Positions 1-9,078 of a stretch of DNA of 64,000 nt are shown here, in pieces (the stretch's first letter is position 1; each line of letters begins with the position of its first letter). Origin of the DNA: JBBECJ01 sp963763325 (GTDB lineage Bacteria > Chloroflexota > Chloroflexia > Thermomicrobiales > CFX8); assembly GCA_963763325.1 (NCBI GenBank), contig CAVXOL010000002.1:1-64000 (forward strand). Direction: 5' to 3'. The position numbers and the translations under genes were made by a program. The notes beneath the pieces are model-generated. The model was given only the letters and a program-made list of their open reading frames with translations. It had not been told where the DNA came from and ran no database searches.

Positions 1-1
1 G

Positions 2-493
2 CTCGACATCCTCGACGGGCTCTGGGAGCCGTCGCAGGCCAGCGGGCACGAATCCGACCTCGACGAGGTACGCGACAAGCTCGATCCGGGCCGAGTCGCG
101 ATCATCGAGCGTGGGCTGACGATGCGCGCAACCGACGTGATTCGGGCACTGCAGCGGCGCGACGAATACCACAACGCGATGCAGGATTTTATGTCGAACT
201 ACGATCTGCTGGTGACTCCGCAACTGCCAGTGACGGCCTTCCCGGTCGAGCTGGACTACCCGCCGGAGATCGCCGGACGCGCGATGACCTATCTTGGCTG
301 GACCGCGTTCACCTACCCATTCAACCTGACTGGGCAGCCGGCAGCGACGATTCCGTGCGGCTTCAGCGCGGATGGTTTGCCGATCGCGCTCCAGTTCGCC
401 GGCCAGTGGCGCGGTGACGCGACCGTTCTACGTGCGGCCGCCGCCTACGAGGAGGCGTTCCCGTGGGCGCAGCATCGGCCTGCAATCAAGTAA
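2..493 (+). CDS. Amidase signature family enzyme, C-terminal part (cut by window start)
   Basis: The frame is open from the first complete codon at base 2 to the TAA at 491-493, so the gene begins outside the window. The segment PCGFSADGLPIALQ near the end is the C-terminal signature of amidase-signature hydrolases. It matches the same region of the complete amidase at 32841-34250 (PCGFTPAGLPVALQ). The catalytic Lys-cisSer-Ser part lies upstream and is not visible. Family members hydrolyse amides in the cytoplasm; the substrate cannot be told. A long inverted-repeat element begins 33 bases after the stop. Confidence 0.8.
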   Translation, partial: LDILDGLWEPSQASGHESDLDEVRDKLDPGRVAIIERGLTMRATDVIRALQRRDEYHNAMQDFMSNYDLLVTPQLPVTAFPVELDYPPEIAGRAMTYLGWTAFTYPFNLTGQPAATIPCGFSADGLPIALQFAGQWRGDATVLRAAAAYEEAFPWAQHRPAIK

Positions 494-525
494 GCGAGTG
501 CTCGATCTTGAAGATTCCGAACCCA

Positions 526-692
526 TCCCGGTAGGGGCCGCATCCTGTATCGGCCCGCGCCATGAGGCGCCTGGTACGACGATCGCACGGCTACCACACG
601 GGCGCAGGCGTCAGGGTTCCTCGGCGAACGTTCCCTTGTCGATGCGGGCGCCTCACGGCGCGGGCCGATACAGGATGCGGCCCCTACCGGGA
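526..692. repeat. MITE-like inverted-repeat element, family 1 copy A
   Basis: Bases 526-571 and 647-692 are inverted copies with one mismatch in 46 and a loop of about 75 bases. The unit could form a very long hairpin. It shares arm sequence and loop words with the element at 5747-5925, so it is a dispersed family rather than a local palindrome. It follows the stop of the preceding amidase closely, a place where such elements can also act as transcript ends. I see no ORF or convincing target-site duplication. Confidence 0.85.
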
Positions 693-766
693 CTTGATGG
701 TTGCCGGCCCTGCATCGCACCTGCCAGAATGTGTACGTACACGTTCGGCATCGGTGGAGGACGATC

Positions 767-1201
767 ATGGCGACGAAGGTAGCCGGCCCACAGGGAATCG
801 GCGATGAAACGATCATTGCGAAGACCGGCAAGTCAACCAGCGAGTGGAACGCGATCCTCGACGCCTGGGACGCGCCGTCGAAGGGACACACCGCGATCGC
901 CCGCTATCTGTCGCGGGAGCACGGCGTCCCCGACTGGTGGACACAGGCGGTCACCGTCCGCTATGAATACGCGCGCGGCTTGCGGAAAGACGCCGTCGTG
1001 CCGGACGACCTGCGGGCGCTACTGGACGACAACCCGCACGCAAGCGCACGGTTTGAGGCGCTGAATGCCGGTCATCGCCGTGAGTACGTCGAGTGGATCA
1101 TCAAGGCCAAACGCCCCGAAACGCGCGCTCGTCGTCTGGCCAGCACGATCGAGCGACTGGTGAACGAGCCGCTCGATGCCCCGAGCCGATCGCCACGCTG
1201 A
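767..1201 (+). CDS. DUF4287 / YdeI-OmpD-associated (OmdA) domain protein
   Basis: 144 residues. The N-terminal half (TGKSTSEWNAIL ... GHTAIARYL ... HGVPDWW) matches DUF4287. The C-terminal half (GHRREYVEWIIKAKRPETRARR) matches the OmdA/YdeI type of domain often fused to it. No enzymatic role is established for the family; some members are described as bacteriocin-protection-like. The ATG at 767 is chosen because GGTGGAGG lies at 753-760 at normal spacing. An in-frame upstream start at 701 would run back towards the repeat element. It appears to be a single-gene unit. Confidence 0.8.
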   Translation: MATKVAGPQGIGDETIIAKTGKSTSEWNAILDAWDAPSKGHTAIARYLSREHGVPDWWTQAVTVRYEYARGLRKDAVVPDDLRALLDDNPHASARFEALNAGHRREYVEWIIKAKRPETRARRLASTIERLVNEPLDAPSRSPR

Positions 1202-1515
1202 CCGGCTGTTCCTCATCGCGGGACCGGCCTGTATCCATCTGACATCGATCGGCACCAGCCGCGACGCGGGTCTCGATCATGCACGCCCGCGTCACATCCT
1301 GTTACAGACTGAAGATGGCAAGGCTCCTCCGGCATGATCCACACCCTGTGCACGTGTGGCCACACTGGCGCGGACCAGTGCATGTGCCGAATACCGTAGG
1401 CCGGAGAGAAAGATACCGTAGGGTTGCGCATCCTCAAGGCAGCGCCAGCCCTAGAGTAGAACAACGGTGCCGCAACGTGGCGGCTAGCCGATTGTGAGTC
1501 GAAGGAGCATGCAAT
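1202..1515. other. Intergenic, no gene recognised
   Basis: About 310 bases between the DUF4287 gene and the methyltransferase. Short open frames occur on both strands, but none has a family signature or a convincing ribosome site. The 3' end holds the methyltransferase ribosome site GAAGGAG at 1501-1507. Nothing else is supported. Confidence 0.5.
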
Positions 1516-2332
1516 ATGACTGTCGCGACAATGCCCGACCTGACCGCCGTCAAGGGACGGCAACAGAAGATGTGGTCGTCGGGCGACTTCGCCCAGATCG
1601 GCGCGACGCTGACGATCGTTGGCGAGACGATCTGCGAGGCGGCGAACGTGCGGGCCGGCCAGCAGGTACTGGATGTCGCGGCCGGCGCCGGTAACGCGGC
1701 TTTGGCCGCTGCCCGCCGATTCGCCGACGTGACGGCCGCCGACTACGTCCCTGCGCTGCTGGAACGCGGCCGCGAACGCGCCGCCGGCGAACGATTGCCA
1801 GTCAGGTTCGTCGAAGGCGACGCCGAAGCGCTGCCGTTCGCCGACGCCTCGTTCGACACGGTCCTCTCGACCTTCGGCGTGATGTTTGCCCCGAATCAGG
1901 AGCAGGCAGCCAGCGAACTGCTGCGCGTCTGCCGCCCAGGCGGCACGATCGGGCTGGCGAACTGGACAGCCGAGGGCTGGCTCGGCGATGTCTTCCGTAC
2001 GAACGGCAAGCACGTCCCGCCGCCACCAGGCGTGTCGTCACCATTGCTCTGGGGCAATGAAGCGCGGCTGCGTGACACTGTTCGGTGATGGCGTCACCGA
2101 GATGAGGACGATTCGGCGCAACTTCAAGTTCCGCTACCGCTCGCCGGAGCACTGGCTGGCTTTCTGGCGTGAGTACTACGGGCCGACCGTCACCGCCTTC
2201 GCGGCGCTCGACGGCGCCGGACAGGCGGCACTGGTCGAAGATCTGCTCGACGTGGCCCACCGCGCCAATACCGATGACGGCACGATGGTCGTGCCGGCCG
2301 AGTACCTGGAAGTCGTGGCGATCCGCGCCTGA
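1516..2332 (+). CDS. Class I SAM-dependent methyltransferase (UbiE-like), frameshifted
   Basis: The first reading frame (1516 to about 2075) has the SAM-binding motif I VLDVAAGAGNAAL, then motif VEGDAEALPFADASFD and the post-motif LRVCRPGGTIGLANW. Near 2070-2080 the conserved sequence jumps one frame and continues to 2332 as LFGDGVTEMRTIRR ... YRSPEHWLAFWREYYGP. Reading GAACTG instead of the observed GACACTG would restore RELFGDGV, so one inserted base explains it. ATG 1516 follows GAAGGAG by 8 bases. The intact product would be about 271 residues, a cytoplasmic methyltransferase of unknown substrate. Confidence 0.8.
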
Positions 2333-2428
2333 CCCACCGGTCTGACGAGCGTCAGGCCGGATCTAACCAATCAGCATCGAGCTTTCTGCAATGACGCAGA
2401 AGCCGAGTACCAACGAAGGACGTTGACA

Positions 2429-2911
2429 ATGCAGTCAATCGAGTACAAGCGATTCCCGTCACAGCGAATCTGGATCGTCGTTGCGTTGGCAGCGACACTG
2501 ATGATCGTCCTTACCGCCGCCGGCATCGTGTTCGCCGATAGTGACGATGGCGACGGCAGCGCGCGGACGATTGTCCGCAGCCCACAACAGACCTCGCCGA
2601 TCTACACCGACTCGTTTCTTGAGATGAACACCAACCTGCCGGAGATCAGCGATGGACGGGCCTTCAAGGCGGCCAACGGCGAGCCGCTTGAGCTGAACAT
2701 GACCCCGCCAGGTACCCTGCGGCCACGTGTCATTGAGTCCAGCGACATGCGCTTCCTGGAGATGAACACGATGATGCCGGGGATGATGACGCCGAAAGTC
2801 ATGTCGTCCGATGAGGTTCGCTTTCTGGAGATGAACCAGCTACCCGAAAGCAACGCGACGTATCTGCCGAGCCTCGATGCGTCTCAGCACGGCGGATTGC
2901 AGGATTACTAG
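2429..2911 (+). CDS. Exported or anchored protein with FLEMN repeats, unknown function
   Basis: 160 residues. Residues 14-35 form one hydrophobic segment ending in VFADSDDGD, so it is either a signal peptide or an N-terminal anchor, leaving the rest outside. The mature part repeats the word FLEMN at residues 63-67, 109-113 and 132-136, with a degenerate LELN at 87-90. Each copy is followed by a short Pro/Met-rich stretch. ATG 2429 has GAAGGA at 2415-2420 with 8-base spacing; the in-frame TTG at 2423 is too close to it. I do not recognise the family. It stands alone and is followed by a GC-rich hairpin. Confidence 0.7.
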   Translation: MQSIEYKRFPSQRIWIVVALAATLMIVLTAAGIVFADSDDGDGSARTIVRSPQQTSPIYTDSFLEMNTNLPEISDGRAFKAANGEPLELNMTPPGTLRPRVIESSDMRFLEMNTMMPGMMTPKVMSSDEVRFLEMNQLPESNATYLPSLDASQHGGLQDY

Positions 2912-2934
2912 TCTCCCTTCCCCCACCCAGCCAG

Positions 2935-2957
2935 GGCCGCTCCCCCGAGGAGCGGCC
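2935..2957 (+). terminator. GC-rich hairpin after the FLEMN gene
   Basis: GGCCGCTCC and GGAGCGGCC form a perfect 9-bp stem with a 5-base loop, 23 bases after the stop at 2911. There is no clear T-tract, so intrinsic termination is plausible but not certain. Confidence 0.55.
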
Positions 2958-3086
2958 CGCTCGGCGTTTCCCGCGAGGGAGATCACGTCCCGAACGACCG
3001 TGTACACTCACCGCGCCGATCACGCACGAAGGCTCTATCGTTGCTGTTTCAGACCGGTGATCGCGGGCAGGTTTGGGTGTACGACG

Positions 3087-5730
3087 ATGGCACTGCATGG
3101 CGCGTCGAGCGCGAGTCGTGTGGAACGCCCTGAAGAGCGACTCCGCTCGCTCAGCGCGGGGGCGCGGCTCGTGGCGCGGCCCGGCCTGCCGGTTCGTCAG
3201 ACCAGCTTCGTCGGCCGATCGATCGAGATGGAGGAGCTGTCCCAGCGCCTCGCGTCGCCCGATTGTCGCCTGCTGACGATTCTTGGACCGGGCGGCATCG
3301 GCAAGACCCGGCTGGCGCTCGAAGTCGCTGAGGCTGACTCGGGAGACGTTCCCGGATGGCGTCGCGTTCGTCCCGCTGCAGTCGGTCAGCGCGGCTGATT
3401 CGATCCCGACCACGCTCGCGGTCGCGGTTGGCTGTACGCTGACCGGACCGAGAGACGCGCGCGAACAGGTCGCCCGCTTCCTACGCCCTGCGCGGATGCT
3501 GCTCGTGATCGACAACTTCGAGCACCTGATCGATGCAGCCCCCTGGGTTAGCGAGCTCCTGACTGAGGCGCCGGGCCTGCGGATCATCGTCACCTCGCGC
3601 GAGGTGCTGAACCTGCGCGAAGAGTGGCGCTATCCGCTGGCGGGATTGGCCGTGCCGGACGAAGGGGCTGCCGATCCCGTTCAGTCCGAGGCAGTCCGGC
3701 TGTTCGTCGAGCGCGCGCGGCAGGTACGGCCCGATTTCTCCTTCGAAGCCGAGCTGTCAGATGTCGTTCGGCTCTGCCGGATCACTGATGGCCTGCCACT
3801 GGCGCTGGAGTTGGCAGCAGCCTGGACGAGGACACTCTCCTGTGCCGCCATCGCCGACGAGATCGAGCGCAACATCGCCTTCCTGGCGACCGGTCTTCGC
3901 AACATCCCGGAACGCCACCGCAGTATCCAGGCAGCGTTCGACTACTCCTGGACGCTGCTGTCGGAGGAGGAGCGTCGCACCTTCAGGAAACTGGCGGTCT
4001 TCCGAGGTGGGTTCCGCCGTGACGCCGCCGAGCAGGTTGCCGGCGCGACATTACCGATCCTGACCTCGCTGGTCGACAAGTCACTGGTTCGCGTTGGTGC
4101 CAGCGGACGCTTCTACCTGCACGAGCTCCTCCGCCAGTATGCGGAAGAGCACCTGCGTGCTGAAACTGGCGAAGCGGCCCAAACCTATGCGGCACACCGT
4201 GATGTGTATGTCACGTTCGTGGCCGAGCGTTTCGGCCCGATGACCGGCGGAGGCCAGGCCGAAGCAATGGTGGAGATCGACGCCGAGCTGAGCAACATCC
4301 GGGCAGCCTGGCGTGGCCTGGTCGCGGAACGCGACATTGCAGCGATTGGCCGAATCACCCATTCGCTCTCGTTGTTCTATGACTTCCGCGCACGCTACCG
4401 CGAGGGGATGGACGTGCTGGAGGAAGGGCTGGCCGCGTTGCGAGCCGCCGAGCCATCTCCACTGGTTGACCGGATCCTCGCGGCCATGCTGGTCGATGCG
4501 GTGCGCCTGAACCACAAGCTCGGCCAGATGCCCGCTATGCGAGCGGCACTGGCGGAAGCCGAAACGCGCTACGCCGACATTCCCGGCCCACTACCGCAAG
4601 GTCTGGCGACCGATCCAAAGCTCTGGCGCGGGATCGTGACGCTGATCGACGGGCACTATGCCGAGGCCGGCCAGATCAGTGCCGAGGTGATCGAGCGCAA
4701 CACGGCTGAATACCGGCCCGGCAACCTTCCGCTCGCCTGGTGGGTACGAGCGGCTGCCGCGCTCTGGCAGGAGGACCGCCGAGCAGGTGAGTACGCCCAG
4801 CGCTGCACCGCAGCCTCGCTTTCCATCGGAGATCAGTGGCTACTCGCCTACAGCTACAACCTGCAGGGCCACGTTGCCATCACCGATGAAGCCTATGCCG
4901 ATGCCTGGCGACACTACGAGGCCAGTTACGCGATCAGGGAAGCATTCGATGATCCCGAAGGGATGGGGACCAGCCTCGCTCACCTCGCGAAGGTCGCGGT
5001 CCTGCAGCGCAACTGGGACGAGGCTCAGCAGCTCTACCAGCGCAGTCTCGGCATCGCGCGCGAGATTGGCGACCTCGTCACAACCGCCAACGCTCTCAAC
5101 GGCCTCGGACTGGCGGCATGCGCGACCGGCGACTATGCCACCGCCGGAGATCATTTTGCCGAGGGATTGCGGCTGACGGCCGAGTCGCGCTTCATGCGTC
5201 TGCTTCTGACGTTCATTGCCAGCGCCGGCGACTGGTTACTCCAGACGGCGCGGCCGGCAGAAGCAGCCGGTCCACTGGCACTCGCCCACGCCCACGCCGC
5301 CAGTGACCACGAGACTCGATCCCGCGCCGGACAACTCCTCACCGTCGCGGAGGAATCGCTCCCATCTGATATCTACGACGCGGCGGTTCAGAGCACCATC
5401 GATGTCGATCCGGCCGACCTGGCAGCCAGTCTGATTGCTGTGATGATGGCGCCATTTCCGGCGCCAGCGCGGGAGGCTGCGCCCGACGCTCCGCCAGCCG
5501 AGCGGCGGCAGACGGCGACGCCATCCGCCCTCATCGAGCCGCTAACGGCACGTGAGGTCGAGGTGCTGCAACTGATCGCCGCAGGGCGCTCCAACCGCGA
5601 GATCGCCGACGAGTTGTTTCTGGCCGTGAACACGGTCCGATCCTACAGCCAGCAGATCTACAGCAAGCTCGGGGTCAGCAGCCGCACCCAGGCGGTCGCT
5701 CGCGCCCGCGAGCTCGGGTTGCTCGCCTGA
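3087..5730 (+). CDS. LuxR-family regulator with STAND/NB-ARC ATPase and TPR, frameshifted
   Basis: About 880 residues. It opens with VRQTSFVGRSIEMEEL and a P-loop GPGGIGKTR near residue 70, then a Walker B-like LLVIDNFEHL and the LPLALELAAAW region typical of NB-ARC-like ATPases. A long TPR-like helical middle follows. The C-terminal LuxR helix-turn-helix is LTAREVEVLQLIAAGRSNREIAD with NTVRSYSQQIYSKLGV. The frame changes once around 3331-3352: LALEVAE continues as RETFPDGVAFV in another frame. ATG 3087 is the best start before the conserved region, but its ribosome site is weak. Presumably a ligand- or protein-sensing transcription activator; the signal is unknown. Confidence 0.82.
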
Positions 5731-5746
5731 CAGGCAGTTCTGCGTT

Positions 5747-5925
5747 CTCTGGTAGAGGCCGATCCTGTATCAGCCCGCGCGGGGTGCCCTCTGGGCCTCG
5801 GCGCCTGGTGCGATCGCGGACGTATGCCCCCAACGGGCGCAGGCGTTGGGGGGCCTCGGCGAACGCACGATGCCCTCGCAGATGCCTCACGGCATGGGCC
5901 GATACAGGATCGGCCCCTACCAGAG
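5747..5925. repeat. MITE-like inverted-repeat element, family 1 copy B
   Basis: Bases 5747-5776 and 5896-5925 are inverted copies with two mismatches in 30. Arm words (GGTAG-GGCC, CCTGTATC-GCCC) and loop words (GGCGCCTGGT, GGGCGCAGGCGT, CCTCGGCGAACG) recur in the element at 526-692, which marks a shared family. It starts 17 bases after the stop of the LuxR gene and precedes the regulatory region of the next one. Confidence 0.85.
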
Positions 5926-5954
5926 CACACGCTTCCAGTGCTGCTGCCTGCAAT

Positions 5955-5986
5955 TACCTGCAAATGCAGGTAGCGCGATACCTGCA
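5955..5986. promoter_or_regulatory. Putative operator: three TACCTGCA half-sites
   Basis: TACCTGCA at 5955-5962 and its exact inverse TGCAGGTA at 5965-5972 form a palindrome with a 2-base centre. A third TACCTGCA follows at 5979-5986. The cluster lies about 150 bases upstream of the STAND-LuxR gene at 6133. A dimer-binding operator is the simplest reading; the binding protein is not known and autoregulation by the downstream gene is only inference. Confidence 0.5.
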
Positions 5987-6132
5987 TTCAGCCGTACCGT
6001 GGTCGTCCGCGGCGTTCCAGACTAGCGGGAGAGGACAACGGTGTCCTCGATTGACTCAGACAACCGGCAATGTGCGACGACTGACGATCGCCCTCGTACC
6101 TGATGGCGCACCCAACGAAGCGAAAGGGCATC

Positions 6133-9051
6133 ATGGCACTTATAGCTGAGCGCATCATGCAGATCGGTCGGGATCGGGAACGCGACGAACTGGCGAAAGC
6201 GGCCGCTGCGGCCATCGATGGCACTGGCACGTTCATCCTGGTGAGCGGCGAAGCTGGTATCGGCAAGACGAGCTTCGTCCGAAATGTCGTCGCGGACACG
6301 GGTCTGCGGCTGCTGACTGGACAGTCGTACCAGGGGGTCTCGTTGCCCTACGGTCCGCTGGCAACAGCATTACGCGCCTACCTGGCGACCGAGGCTGACG
6401 CGCAGATCACGATTGGACCGTGGGCCAGCGAACTGGCACTGGTCCTGCCGGAACTGGGCACACCACCACCGATCAGCGACCGTGCCGCACTCTTCGAGGC
6501 GCTGCGTTCAGCGTTCGCAGCGATTGCCGGGCGCCGACCGCTGGCGCTCTTCTTCGACGACATCCACTGGGCAGACCAGGCGACACTCGATCTCCTGCCG
6601 GCCCTGGCCGGTGCGCTCGAGCACGAACCGCTGCTGATCGTCGCCGCCTACCGGACCGACGAGGTCCAGCGCGGCCACCCGGTACGCCGGCTGCGCGCCG
6701 AAACCCAGCGGACCCACCAGTTGCGCGAGATGCCGATCGGTCCGCTCGACCGGGCTGAGACAGCCCGGCTGACTGCCCATGTCCTTGGCTCCGAGCCGAG
6801 TCCAGCGCTGGTGTGCGCAATCCATGATCGGACCGAGGGCGTCCCGTACTTCATTGAGGAGCTGGTGGCTGCGCTCGCGGAGAGCGGCCGGCTGCGGACA
6901 TCTGAAGACGGCCTCACCTTCGATGAAACCAAGACACTGCCACTGCCCGAGAGTATTCGCGATGTGATCGGTCTCCAGGTCGAGGCGTTCCCCGCCGATG
7001 CGCGCCACGTGCTGGACATCGCGGCCGTCGCGGGCCAGGAGTTCGATATCGATCTCATCATGACGCTGGCCAGCGACGATGAGTCGGGGTTAGCGCTGCT
7101 GCTTGACAGCGGATTCCTGATCGAGAGCAGCGACGGCCGTGGCGCATTCCGCCACGGACTCAAGCGGGAAGCCTGCTACCTGGATGTCCCGTGGGTGCGC
7201 CGTCGCGCACTGCACCAACAGATCGCTGCCTATCTGGAAGCCAGCGGCGCGCCCGCCGCAATCGTCGCCGAGCACTGGCTCGCCAGCCGAAACCAGGAGC
7301 GCGCGCGTCGGGCACTCGTTGTCGCGGGCGAAGCGTCCTGCCACATCCACGCCTACCGCGACGCAGTTGCCTTCTTCCGGCGCGCGCTGGAGCTCTGGAG
7401 CGACGGAAGCGACGAACTGGATCGGATCGACACACTTGAGCGGCTCGGGGCCTGCGCCGAGCGCTCCGGGGACCTTGCCGAAGCGACGCGTGCGTGGCAC
7501 GAGGTCGCTGACGCCTACCGCCAGTCCAACGTTACGAGCCGACTCGCGACCGCCGAGAATCGGCTGGCTGGCGTCTACGAGTTGCGCGGCGACTGGATCC
7601 GCGCGCTGGCCGCGCGGGAAGCCGCAGCCAATGCGTTCGCGGCCACAGACCAGCCTGCCGAGGCGGCAACTGAGCGGATCCTGGCCGCGTCTCACCTCCG
7701 GACGGCCAGCAACTTTCACGGCGGGCTCGAGCTGCTGGATATCGCACGCCCGGAAGTCGAACGCTCGGGCCGCATCGACCTCAGGGCACGGTTACTGGCC
7801 CTCGAAGGCAACCTGCGCGTTCGGCTCGGTGAGAGTGCGGCCGGACTCGACCTGGTACGTGCCGGGTTGGCGCTGGCGATGGAACACAACATCGCTTCAA
7901 CCGTGGCCGTTGTCTACCAGTTACTTGCTGACGCCCTGGAACACACCGGCGACTACGCCAACGCCAAGGAGACGTACCTGCGCGCCTACGACTACTGCCA
8001 GCGCAACGCAGCCGATACGACCTCATTCGGCTGCCTCGGCTGCCTCTCAGTTGTCCTGCGGCAGACCGGGGAGTGGGACCGCGCGATTGAGGTCTGCAGC
8101 GATGTCGTTGCGACGCAGGGTGCGCCGCCCCATGCCCGTGCCGCGGCCGGTGGGACACTTGGTCTCGTGCACGCGATGCGTGGAGAGGCACGCCTGGCCC
8201 GTCCATTACTGATCGACGCCGCGCTCCTGGCGCAGCGGATCGAGCTGGTCCCGATGGAAATCCTGGTTCTCTGGGGGCTGGCACTGCTCGACGACCAGCA
8301 GGGGGCCACCGACGCCGCGCTCGCCCGCAGCCGCGAGATGCTGAGCCGTTGGGAACAGACCGAGGATCGGCACTACATCATCCCGGTCCTGAGCTGGGCC
8401 GCGACCTACTTTGCCGAGCACGGCGCGGCCTCCGACGCTCGTGCCTGCGCCGCCGCGCTTGCAACGATCGCCGCTGGAACTGGCCAGACCGAAGCGCTGG
8501 CGGCACTCTCCCACGCACTCGGTGAGACTGCGCTGCTGGATGGCGATACCGAGCAGGCAATCGACAGGTTCGAGCAAGCGCTCGACCTCCTGCGTACCAT
8601 TCAGCTTCCGTTCGACCGCGCACAGACCGAGCGCCGCGCCGGAAACGCGCTCGCGCGGGCCGGGAGACACGAAGCCGCCATCACACATCTGACCAGCGCT
8701 CACCGAACCGCCCGCAAGCTCGGCGCGCGGCCACTTGCAACACTGATCGCGCGTGACCTGCAGGCGCTCGGCGAGCCGGTCGAACGACACATCGGCCGCC
8801 GCGCCGCCGGCCAGCTTGCCAACGCCGGCCTCTCGCGCCGGGAGCTGGAAGTTTTGCGGCTCGTCGCCGCCGGCCGGACGAGCCGAGAGATCGGCCACCA
8901 GCTCTTCATCAGCCCGAGAACGGTCGAGATGCACGTCCAGTCGGTCCTCACCAAGCTCGACTGCCGATCGCGCGCCGAAGCCACCCGCAAGGCCGCGGAA
9001 CTCGGGCTGCTGGAATCAGTCGTGGAGCGGGAGAGGGTCGCAGGTCGTTGA
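6133..9051 (+). CDS. LuxR-family regulator with AAA/STAND ATPase (MalT-like architecture)
   Basis: 972 residues, uninterrupted. P-loop GEAGIGKTS at residues 39-47 and Walker B ALFFDDIHWADQ near residues 137-148 are the ORC1/AAA_16-type ATPase found in large LuxR regulators. The middle is TPR-like. The C-terminal HTH (LSRRELEVLRLVAAGRTSREIGHQL, then RTVEMHVQSVLTKL) spans about 899-960. Start 6133 is preferred because GAAAGGG at 6122-6128 precedes it at good spacing; an in-frame ATG at 6103 lacks one. A cluster of TACCTGCA half-sites lies upstream. It converges on the TIR-STAND gene. Confidence 0.85.
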   Translation: MALIAERIMQIGRDRERDELAKAAAAAIDGTGTFILVSGEAGIGKTSFVRNVVADTGLRLLTGQSYQGVSLPYGPLATALRAYLATEADAQITIGPWASELALVLPELGTPPPISDRAALFEALRSAFAAIAGRRPLALFFDDIHWADQATLDLLPALAGALEHEPLLIVAAYRTDEVQRGHPVRRLRAETQRTHQLREMPIGPLDRAETARLTAHVLGSEPSPALVCAIHDRTEGVPYFIEELVAALAESGRLRTSEDGLTFDETKTLPLPESIRDVIGLQVEAFPADARHVLDIAAVAGQEFDIDLIMTLASDDESGLALLLDSGFLIESSDGRGAFRHGLKREACYLDVPWVRRRALHQQIAAYLEASGAPAAIVAEHWLASRNQERARRALVVAGEASCHIHAYRDAVAFFRRALELWSDGSDELDRIDTLERLGACAERSGDLAEATRAWHEVADAYRQSNVTSRLATAENRLAGVYELRGDWIRALAAREAAANAFAATDQPAEAATERILAASHLRTASNFHGGLELLDIARPEVERSGRIDLRARLLALEGNLRVRLGESAAGLDLVRAGLALAMEHNIASTVAVVYQLLADALEHTGDYANAKETYLRAYDYCQRNAADTTSFGCLGCLSVVLRQTGEWDRAIEVCSDVVATQGAPPHARAAAGGTLGLVHAMRGEARLARPLLIDAALLAQRIELVPMEILVLWGLALLDDQQGATDAALARSREMLSRWEQTEDRHYIIPVLSWAATYFAEHGAASDARACAAALATIAAGTGQTEALAALSHALGETALLDGDTEQAIDRFEQALDLLRTIQLPFDRAQTERRAGNALARAGRHEAAITHLTSAHRTARKLGARPLATLIARDLQALGEPVERHIGRRAAGQLANAGLSRRELEVLRLVAAGRTSREIGHQLFISPRTVEMHVQSVLTKLDCRSRAEATRKAAELGLLESVVERERVAGR

Positions 9052-9078
9052 GTCAACGCAAGCAAGAGGACGACCACA

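Noticed and set aside
526..692. CRISPR-like repeat
   Set aside because: Only one inverted pair per locus, no regular spacers and no cas genes in the window.
445..891. Minus-strand 148-residue ORF over the first inverted repeat
   Set aside because: It lies across the repeat element and opposite the DUF4287 gene, has no family signature, and mirrors repeat sequence.
2423..2428. TTG start for the FLEMN protein
   Set aside because: Only two bases separate it from the GAAGGA ribosome site; ATG 2429 has normal spacing.
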